46,343 nt of DNA from Paraburkholderia bannensis NBRC 103871. GTDB lineage: Bacteria; Pseudomonadota; Gammaproteobacteria; Burkholderiales; Burkholderiaceae. The stretch spans positions 1-46,343 of the forward strand of contig NZ_BAYA01000046.1 of the NCBI RefSeq assembly GCF_000685015.1. The letters run 5' to 3'. The position numbers and the translations under genes were made by a program. The notes below the pieces were generated by a model. It had not been told where the DNA came from and did not search any database. It saw only the letters and a program-made list of their open reading frames with translations. Positions 40,572 through 46,343 of this stretch are shown piece by piece. How positions within the stretch are numbered: position 1 is the stretch's first letter; the number at the start of each line of letters is the position of its first letter.

Positions 40572-41612
40572 ATGCGTCGTCAACGAATCCAGTCCGCCCT
40601 CATTGCCGCCGGTCTGTGTGCGGCGCTTGCCGCCGCTGTGTCGGGCAGCGCCTACGCGCAGTCCGATTCCGGTGCGCAGAAAGTCCAGTCGAATTCCAGC
40701 GAAACCTGCACCAATCCCAAGCCTGGCGGCAAAAAGCTGAGCGACATGGTGGTGGGCTTTTCGCAGTCCGAGAACGAACAGAATCCGTTCCGCGCGACGG
40801 AAACGGCTTCGGTGCGTGCGGCGGCCAAGGCGGCCGGGGTCAAGCGCCTGCTGTATACGAACGCGAACGCTAACCAGGCCAAGCAGGTCGCCGATATCGA
40901 AAGCATGATCAACCAGGGCGCCGAAGCGCTCATCATCGCGCCGAACGATTCCACTGGCCTGCAACCGGCCTTCGCGCAGGCGCGCGCCAAGGGCATTCCG
41001 GTCGTGACGATCGACCGCCTGACGGCGGGCACGTTCTGCCAGGACTACATCACCTTCCTCGGCTCGGACTTTTACAAGCAGGGCGAGCGCGCGGCGAAAG
41101 CGCTCGCGGACGCGACCGGCGGCAAGGCCGTGATCGCCGAAATCCAGGGCGGTTACGGCAACACAGTCGAAAGCCAGCGCACCGACGGCTTCGCGGCCGG
41201 GCTCAAGGCCTACCCGAACATGAAGATCGCCGCCGCGCAGACGGCCAACTGGTCGACCACCGAAGCGCAGAAAGTGATGGAGCAGATCCTGCTCGCGCAC
41301 CCGGACGTCGACGCCGTCTACACGCACGCCGACACCATGACGGTCGGCGCGATCACAGCGCTGCGCCAGGCGGGCAAGCTCAAGGGCGTGAAGATCGTGT
41401 CGATCGACGGCACCAAGGAAATCGTCACCGATATCGACCAGGGCACCGTGGCCGCCGACGTCGAGACGAATCCGCGCTTCGGCCCGCTTGCATTCAAGTC
41501 GCTGGAAGACTGGATCGCGGGCAAACCGGTGCCGCAAAAGCAGATCATGGACGACGCGCTGTTCGACAAGACGAACGCGAAGTCCTCGCTGGCGGCGGGC
41601 AAGGTCTACTGA
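40572..41612 (+). CDS. Periplasmic sugar-binding protein, YtfQ-like
   Basis: 346 residues, AGGAG before ATG. Signal peptide IAAGLCAALAAAVSGSAYA. Type-I binding fold: VVGFSQSENEQNPFRATET, IESMINQGAEALIIAPND, VTIDR, VIAEIQGGYGN and VYTHADTMTVGAI. Its line-up resembles E. coli YtfQ, the galactofuranose-binding protein, more than RbsB. The two different permeases downstream also match the ytfQRT-yjfF arrangement. Sugar identity is inference; galactofuranose, galactose or arabinose are reasonable, and the linked mutarotase agrees with an aldose. Confidence 0.9.
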   Translation: MRRQRIQSALIAAGLCAALAAAVSGSAYAQSDSGAQKVQSNSSETCTNPKPGGKKLSDMVVGFSQSENEQNPFRATETASVRAAAKAAGVKRLLYTNANANQAKQVADIESMINQGAEALIIAPNDSTGLQPAFAQARAKGIPVVTIDRLTAGTFCQDYITFLGSDFYKQGERAAKALADATGGKAVIAEIQGGYGNTVESQRTDGFAAGLKAYPNMKIAAAQTANWSTTEAQKVMEQILLAHPDVDAVYTHADTMTVGAITALRQAGKLKGVKIVSIDGTKEIVTDIDQGTVAADVETNPRFGPLAFKSLEDWIAGKPVPQKQIMDDALFDKTNAKSSLAAGKVY

Positions 41613-41647
41613 GCGGGCCTCCCTGGCGACGAGCACAACATGAGGCG

Positions 41648-43243
41648 ATGACGATGAGCGCAGCACGCGACGCATCCCTGGCGGGTGCCCAACCGCGCGT
41701 CGTACTGGAGACGCGCGGCGTGTCGAAAACCTTCGGCGTGGTGCGCGCGCTGCGCGATGTCTCGCTGACGTTGCGCGCGGGCGAGGTGCATGGCCTTGTC
41801 GGCGAGAACGGGGCGGGCAAGTCGACGCTCATCAAGGTGCTCACCGGCTTTCATCAACCCGATGTCGGCGCGGTGACGCTCGATGGCGCGGACGTGTCGT
41901 TCGACAGTCCGCGCGCTGCGCAAAGCGCGGGTGTGTGCGCCGTGTATCAGGAAATCAACCTGATTCCCGAGCGCAGCGTCGCCGACAATATCTTTCTTTG
42001 TCACGAGCCCAAGCGCTTCGGCATCCTGACGGATCGAAAGCGCATGCTCGATGGCGCGGCCGAAATCGTCCAGCGTTACCGGCTGGCCGTCGATCCGGCT
42101 GCGAAGCTCGGCACGCTGGGGCTGGGCGCGCAGCAGATGGTGGCGATCGCGCGCGGCGTGTCGCTGGGCGCGCGCGTGCTGATTCTCGATGAACCGACCT
42201 CGGCGCTGAGCGGCGCGGAAGTCGACGTGTTGTTCGGCGTGGTGGATCGACTGCGCGCGGAAGGCATCGCGCTGCTGTTCGTGAGCCACCGGCTTTCCGA
42301 GTGCTACCGGCTGTGCGACCGCTTCACGGTGATGCGCGACGGCGCGGTGGTGCGAACGGGCACGCCGCAGGAGTTGCCGCGAGCGGCGCTGATCGCCGCG
42401 ATGCTCGGGCGCGAAAGCGCTGGCGCGCATGCGTGGGCCGACCGCTCGGGCCGCGCCGATCCCCATGCCGATGTGACGCCCGCCTTGCAGGTCGACAGCC
42501 TGCAATGGGGCAACCGCGTGCGCGATGTGTCCCTGCGCGTGGCGCCGCGCGAGATCGTGGGGTTGGCGGGTCTGCTCGGCTCGGGGCGCACGGAAACCTT
42601 CAAGACGATCTTCGGCGCGCAGCGGGCCGATGGTGGCGAAGTGAAGCTCGCCGGTCAGGCGCTCACGCACGCGACGCCTGCGCGCTCGATTGGGCGTGGG
42701 CTCGCTTTTCTTTCCGAAGATCGCCGTGCTGAGGGCATTTTTCCGCGGCTTTCGGTGCGCGAGAACCTTGTCGCGAGCCTGTTGCCACGTATTTCGCGTT
42801 TCGGCTTTATCTCGCGCGCGAAGGAAGATCAGGTGGTGCGCGAGGCGATCGCGCGACTCGGCGTCAAGACGGCGGGGCCGGGCGCGTTGATTACGACGCT
42901 GTCCGGCGGCAACCAGCAGAAGGTGCTGATCGCGCGCTGTCTGTCCACTGAGCCCGGCGTGCTGCTGCTCGACGATCCGACGCGCGGCATCGATGTCGGC
43001 GCGAAGGAGGAGGTGCATCGCGTGGTGCAGCAGCTCGCGCAGGAAGGGCTGGCGGTGGTGGTGACGTCGTCGGAAATGGAGGAGCTGCTCGCGCTCACCG
43101 ACCGGCTCGTGATGCTCAACGAAGGCGCGACGCAGGGCGGCATGCCCACGGCGGGCGCGCATCCCGACGACGTGCTCGCCGTGCTGGCGGGGCAAGGGCC
43201 GCAAGGAGCACAAGGATCAGACGGCAATGGCGATCAATCTTGA
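41648..43243 (+). CDS. Sugar ABC transporter ATPase with two nucleotide-binding domains
   Basis: 531 residues. The first domain has Walker A GENGAGKST and Walker B VLILDEPTSALSGAE. The second has the degenerate loop GLLGSGRTE typical of RbsA/MglA/YtfR, the signature LSGGNQQKV and LLLDDPTRGIDVGAKEE. It energises the two permeases; its 3' end overlaps the first permease gene by 17 bases. ATG at 41648 is used; 41654 is equally possible. Confidence 0.93.
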   Translation: MTMSAARDASLAGAQPRVVLETRGVSKTFGVVRALRDVSLTLRAGEVHGLVGENGAGKSTLIKVLTGFHQPDVGAVTLDGADVSFDSPRAAQSAGVCAVYQEINLIPERSVADNIFLCHEPKRFGILTDRKRMLDGAAEIVQRYRLAVDPAAKLGTLGLGAQQMVAIARGVSLGARVLILDEPTSALSGAEVDVLFGVVDRLRAEGIALLFVSHRLSECYRLCDRFTVMRDGAVVRTGTPQELPRAALIAAMLGRESAGAHAWADRSGRADPHADVTPALQVDSLQWGNRVRDVSLRVAPREIVGLAGLLGSGRTETFKTIFGAQRADGGEVKLAGQALTHATPARSIGRGLAFLSEDRRAEGIFPRLSVRENLVASLLPRISRFGFISRAKEDQVVREAIARLGVKTAGPGALITTLSGGNQQKVLIARCLSTEPGVLLLDDPTRGIDVGAKEEVHRVVQQLAQEGLAVVVTSSEMEELLALTDRLVMLNEGATQGGMPTAGAHPDDVLAVLAGQGPQGAQGSDGNGDQS

Positions 43244-44258
43244 ATCGAACGAGGAACGTTTGAGCCCCTCGAACTTTCCCGCACCGAAAGTCCCCAACGC
43301 GCCGCGTGCGCCCGGCGAGCCGCCGCGCGGTCGTACCGCGTGGCTCACGATACTGCGCGAAAACAGCGTCTATTTTGCGCTGGCCGCGCTCGTGCTGTTC
43401 AACCTCGCCATCACGCCGGGCTTCTCCAACCCGTTTGCCGCGCGCAGCCTGCTGTTCGAGGCGGCGCCGATCGTGCTGATCGCTCTGGGCCAGAACCTGG
43501 CGATTGCGACGCGCGGCATCGACCTGTCGGTCGGCTCGGTGATGGCGCTCGCGAGCGCTTCGATCGCGGTGTTCCTGCCGTATGGCGTGGGCACGGCGCT
43601 GGTGGGGGCGGTCGCGGTGGGCGCAGTGGCCGGGTTGTGCAACGGCGCGCTGGTCGCGCTGCTCGCCATTGATCCGCTGATTTCGGGGCTGGCGCTGCTG
43701 GTGGCGGCGCGCGGACTTGCGCAGGCGCTGCTTGGCGGCTCTCGCGTGAACCTGCCCGAAGCGCCGGCCTTCGATCTGCTCGGCGCGGGTGCGCTCGGGC
43801 CGGTGCCCATCGTCATGCTGATCGCGCTGGCGCTTGCTGTCGTGGTGGCGTTCGTGGTGCGTCGGACGACCTTCGGGCGCTACACGATTCTCGTCGGCGC
43901 GAGCCGCAGCGCCGCGTTTCTTGCGGGTATTCCGGTGCGCCGCACGCTATTCCTCGTCTATGCGGTGAGCGGCACGCTGGCCGGGTTGGCGGGCTTGTTC
44001 GCCTCGTCGCGGCTGGGTGCGGCCGATCCTAATTACGTGGGCGTGAACTTCGAACTCGATGCCATCGCCGCATCGGTGATCGGCGGCACGCCGCTCTCGG
44101 GCGGGCGCATTTCGATCGTCGGCGCGGTGTTTGGCGTGCTGCTGCTCCAGGTGCTCGACGCGAGCTTCATCATGAACAACATCAGCTTTACCTACGCGCA
44201 GATCCTGAAGGCGGTGTTCATCGTCGTCGCGCTCTATCTGCAACGCTCGGGAGGCTGA
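43227..44258 (+). CDS. Sugar ABC transporter permease 1 (RbsC/YtfT class)
   Basis: 343 residues with a 40-residue polar N-terminus, then about nine hydrophobic segments. The family motif is IALGQNLAIATRGIDLSVGSVMAL, followed later by VIGGTPLSGGRISIVG. Overlapping start with the ATPase gene implies coupled expression. It forms the channel with the next permease rather than a homodimer. Confidence 0.93.
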   Translation: MAINLESNEERLSPSNFPAPKVPNAPRAPGEPPRGRTAWLTILRENSVYFALAALVLFNLAITPGFSNPFAARSLLFEAAPIVLIALGQNLAIATRGIDLSVGSVMALASASIAVFLPYGVGTALVGAVAVGAVAGLCNGALVALLAIDPLISGLALLVAARGLAQALLGGSRVNLPEAPAFDLLGAGALGPVPIVMLIALALAVVVAFVVRRTTFGRYTILVGASRSAAFLAGIPVRRTLFLVYAVSGTLAGLAGLFASSRLGAADPNYVGVNFELDAIAASVIGGTPLSGGRISIVGAVFGVLLLQVLDASFIMNNISFTYAQILKAVFIVVALYLQRSGG

Positions 44259-44262
44259 CGAC

Positions 44263-45354
44263 ATGGCAAACGACGCAATGCAGGGTGCCGGTTCTTCGAC
44301 TTCTGCCAGTTCTTCGGCTTCTTCTGCGCCCGTGGCCGCACCGCGCGCGAGCCGCCGGGCGCAGGTCATCGCGCTCGTGCAGTCGCGCGGCGCGATCGGC
44401 ATGCTCGTGGTGGTCGCGCTGATCGCGGGCTTCGTGTTCCCCGACTTCCTGCGCCCGGCCAATCTCGCCGATATCGTGTCGAACAGTGCCTTCCTCGGCC
44501 TCGTCGCCGTTGGGCAGAGCCTCGTGATCATTCTTGGCGGCTTCGATCTGTCGGTTGGCTCGATGGTGGGCCTGGGCACGGTGCTCTCCGCTTATGCCGC
44601 GCCGTATGGGTGGGGCGCGGCGATGCTTGCGCCGGTTGCGGCGGGGTTTGTCATCGGCATCGTCAATGGCTTGTTGATCGCGCGGGCACGCATGGCGCCG
44701 TTCATCGTGACGCTGGCGGCGCTGCTCGGGCTCAAGGGCTTTGCGCTGGTGCTCGCGAGCCAGGATCTGCTGATTGCCAATCCGGGGTTCTTTGCGCGCA
44801 TCGCCAATGGTTCGCTGTTCGGCGTCAGCAATCTGATCTGGGTGCTGGCGGTGGTCTATGCACTCGGTGCGCTGCTGCTCAATCACACGCGCTTCGGTGC
44901 GGCGATCTTCGCGGTTGGTGGTAACGAGGAAGCGGCGCGCATGCTTGGCGTGCGGGTGGAGCGGGTGAAGGTGCTCGCTTATGGTTTGTCAGGCGCGCTG
45001 GCGGGACTGTCGGGCGCGTTGCTGGCCTCGCATCTGGATTCAGGGCTGGCGGCGGCCGGGACGGGCTATGAATTGCAGTCGATCGCGGCGGCGGTGATCG
45101 GCGGCGTGCTTTTGACGGGCGGTGTCGGCACGATGGCGGGGCCGCTGGCGGGGGTGTTGCTGCTGGGGGTGATCGACAACGTCATCAATCAGGTGGGTAC
45201 GCTCAGTCCGTACTATCAGAATCTCGCGAGTGGGGCGTTTCTGCTTGCTGCGGTGATTGTGCAGACGGTCTTGACCGGGCGGCGGCATGGTGCGGCTCGC
45301 GCGGCGAGTGGCGTTCGCAAGGGCGCCGCGTCGCGGGGTGCGGCGCGGACTTGA
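44263..45354 (+). CDS. Sugar ABC transporter permease 2 (RbsC/YjfF class)
   Basis: 363 residues, starting four bases after the first permease. A Ser/Ala-rich N-terminus precedes the membrane part with AVGQSLVIILGGFDLSVGSMVGL and VIGGVLLTGGVGTMAGPLAG. The two permeases are clearly related but distinct, supporting a heterodimer. Basic C-terminal tail. Last gene of the operon, convergent with the gene at 45388; no clear terminator between them. Confidence 0.93.
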   Translation: MANDAMQGAGSSTSASSSASSAPVAAPRASRRAQVIALVQSRGAIGMLVVVALIAGFVFPDFLRPANLADIVSNSAFLGLVAVGQSLVIILGGFDLSVGSMVGLGTVLSAYAAPYGWGAAMLAPVAAGFVIGIVNGLLIARARMAPFIVTLAALLGLKGFALVLASQDLLIANPGFFARIANGSLFGVSNLIWVLAVVYALGALLLNHTRFGAAIFAVGGNEEAARMLGVRVERVKVLAYGLSGALAGLSGALLASHLDSGLAAAGTGYELQSIAAAVIGGVLLTGGVGTMAGPLAGVLLLGVIDNVINQVGTLSPYYQNLASGAFLLAAVIVQTVLTGRRHGAARAASGVRKGAASRGAART

Positions 45355-45387
45355 ATGTTGCTGCTGGTTACCGTTGGCTGCGGTGGA

Positions 45388-45822
45388 TTATTGCTTCGAG
45401 ACGGTCAGCTTCACGTGGTTCGCGCCGGCGGTTTGGGCGGTGATCTCGGTGCGGTTGCCGCGATCTCCTAGATAGAAGTGCTGCCGGCCTGGCGCGTTGC
45501 CGTCGTGTGTGGCGTTCGGCAGGCAGGAGGCGATGTCGGCGCCTACGCCTTCGAGCGCATCGGATCCTGATCCGGCGTCCGCGTTGCGCGTGCTCCAGGT
45601 GCATTGATAGGCGTCGTGCGTGGCTGCGCATTGGGCATCGTCGCTGTAGGGCTGGGCGACGGCGCGGCCATCGGCCGGGCTCAGCGAGGTGAAATGCTGC
45701 GGAGCGGCTGCGACGATACGCTTGAGCGCGGCGCAGGGGCTGGCGCTGTCGTCGGCGTGAGAGACGAGCGGCGCAAGAGACAGGAACGCGGTGGCGGCAA
45801 GTCGGAGAGTGTTGGCTCGCAT
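45388..45822 (-). CDS. Small secreted hypothetical protein
   Basis: 144 residues with signal peptide (LRLAATAFLSLAPLVSHA). Four cysteines in the mature part (SPCAAL, AQCAAT, YQCTW, ASCLP) may form two disulfides. C-terminal half has beta-rich HFYLGDRGNRTEITAQT and HVKLTVSKQ. No family recognised. Confidence 0.72.
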   Translation of the reverse strand: MRANTLRLAATAFLSLAPLVSHADDSASPCAALKRIVAAAPQHFTSLSPADGRAVAQPYSDDAQCAATHDAYQCTWSTRNADAGSGSDALEGVGADIASCLPNATHDGNAPGRQHFYLGDRGNRTEITAQTAGANHVKLTVSKQ

Positions 45823-45943
45823 GCTGGATTCGCTGCCTTAAGGGGCAGCGCCTCTTGGTGGTGATATCGGGTAGCTGCAAACGTCGTGCCGGGAACGACG
45901 TTTGCAGTTGATCGACGAGAACAATCACCACGAGGATCGCGCC

Positions 45944-46204
45944 ATGAACAGAAAAATCCGATACCCGATGCGCGCCGGCGCAATGCTTGCGGCGACTCTC
46001 GCGCTGGCCGCGGTGACGTCATCCGGCTATGCCGCATCACAGGACGACGAAGATCACGCATGTCGGAGCGACGCTTTTCACTTCTGTGCGAGCGAGATTC
46101 CGAACAAGGAGAAGATCACGGCTTGCATGAAACAGCACTATGCCGAGCTGTCGCCGCCGTGCAAGGCGATGTTCAAGAAGCCGCCGAAGGGCGGCGCGAG
46201 CTGA
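45944..46204 (+). CDS. Small secreted cysteine-rich protein
   Basis: 86 residues from ATG at 45944. Signal peptide with Ala-rich core (AGAMLAATLALAAVTSSGYA). The mature part has CRSDAFHFCASEIPNKEKITAC and LSPPCKAMF, whose spacing resembles the Cys-rich repeat of the Cys_rich_FGFR family, common in small proteobacterial exported proteins. Function unknown. Followed by a strong terminator. Confidence 0.82.
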   Translation: MNRKIRYPMRAGAMLAATLALAAVTSSGYAASQDDEDHACRSDAFHFCASEIPNKEKITACMKQHYAELSPPCKAMFKKPPKGGAS

Positions 46205-46231
46205 CAGAAGATAAAGCGGGCGGAGGGTTAA

Positions 46232-46256
46232 GGCGCGACGAGAGTCGCGCCTTTTT
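46232..46256 (+). terminator. Rho-independent terminator
   Basis: GGCGCGAC, loop GAGA, GTCGCGCC, then TTTTTATTTT. Ends the transcript of the Cys-rich protein gene; nothing further is recognised to the window edge. Confidence 0.93.
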
Positions 46257-46343
46257 ATTTTGGCCGGCTGCAAATTTGTGCTTGCGCACTGTGCGAGAGG
46301 CAAGCTAAGATTCGCCCCCTTCGCTGCCTGCCGTACCGGCTGC

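Noticed and set aside
41648..45354. Ribose importer (rbsACB) assignment
   Set aside because: Two non-identical permeases and a YtfQ-like binding protein fit the YtfQRT-YjfF arrangement better, and no ribokinase or rbsD is present.

Overview
This window looks like part of a secondary chromosome, chromid or megaplasmid of a Burkholderia-sensu-lato bacterium (Burkholderia, Paraburkholderia or Caballeronia). The reasons are high GC, two DUF4148-type small secreted proteins, and a plasmid-like replication and partition module (iteron field, Rep_3-type initiator, palindromic parS cluster, parA-parB). These lie beside ordinary metabolic genes. The genus call is inferred from protein style only; no database was searched.

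Layout. (1) 1-5742: 3' part of a type VI secretion VgrG with a C-terminal HExxH toxin-like domain, followed by two related exported putative immunity genes and a third secreted protein. The first immunity gene begins inside the vgrG tail, and the second carries a relic of an older vgrG tail. This block has visibly lower GC than its surroundings. (2) 5835-11607, minus strand: a six-gene operon with an amino-acid-type ABC importer, a histidine ammonia-lyase-family enzyme lacking the MIO-forming Ala-Ser-Gly, and a HutC-type GntR repressor. (3) 12046-19008: Tat-exported purple-acid-phosphatase-like protein, an orphan sulfonate-type binding protein, and an exported molybdenum hydroxylase with a triheme cytochrome c. 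(4) 19425-26214: two DUF4148-type proteins flanking a locus of two sensor kinases and three OmpR-type regulators, two of which have fully degenerate receivers. (5) 26215-31876: replication origin with about 20 iterons, an initiator gene with a strong operator over its promoter, five parS palindromes, parA and parB. (6) 32216-33991: ilvA preceded by a previously unannotated-looking leader peptide and attenuator. (7) 34194-38098: DOPA-dioxygenase-like protein, CAP-domain lipoprotein, AAHS-type MFS transporter, small secreted protein. (8) 38100-45354: aldose-1-epimerase-like gene divergent from a LacI regulator and a four-gene sugar ABC importer with two different permeases (YtfQRT-YjfF-like). 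(9) 45388-46204: two small secreted proteins.

The strongest unusual signals are the textbook three-state attenuator upstream of ilvA, the exact loss of the MIO tripeptide in the ammonia-lyase homologue (pointing to an ergothionase-like reaction), the effector/immunity overlap with a fossil effector tail, and a stray iteron more than 6 kb from the origin. No tRNA, rRNA, CRISPR array or complete insertion sequence was seen.
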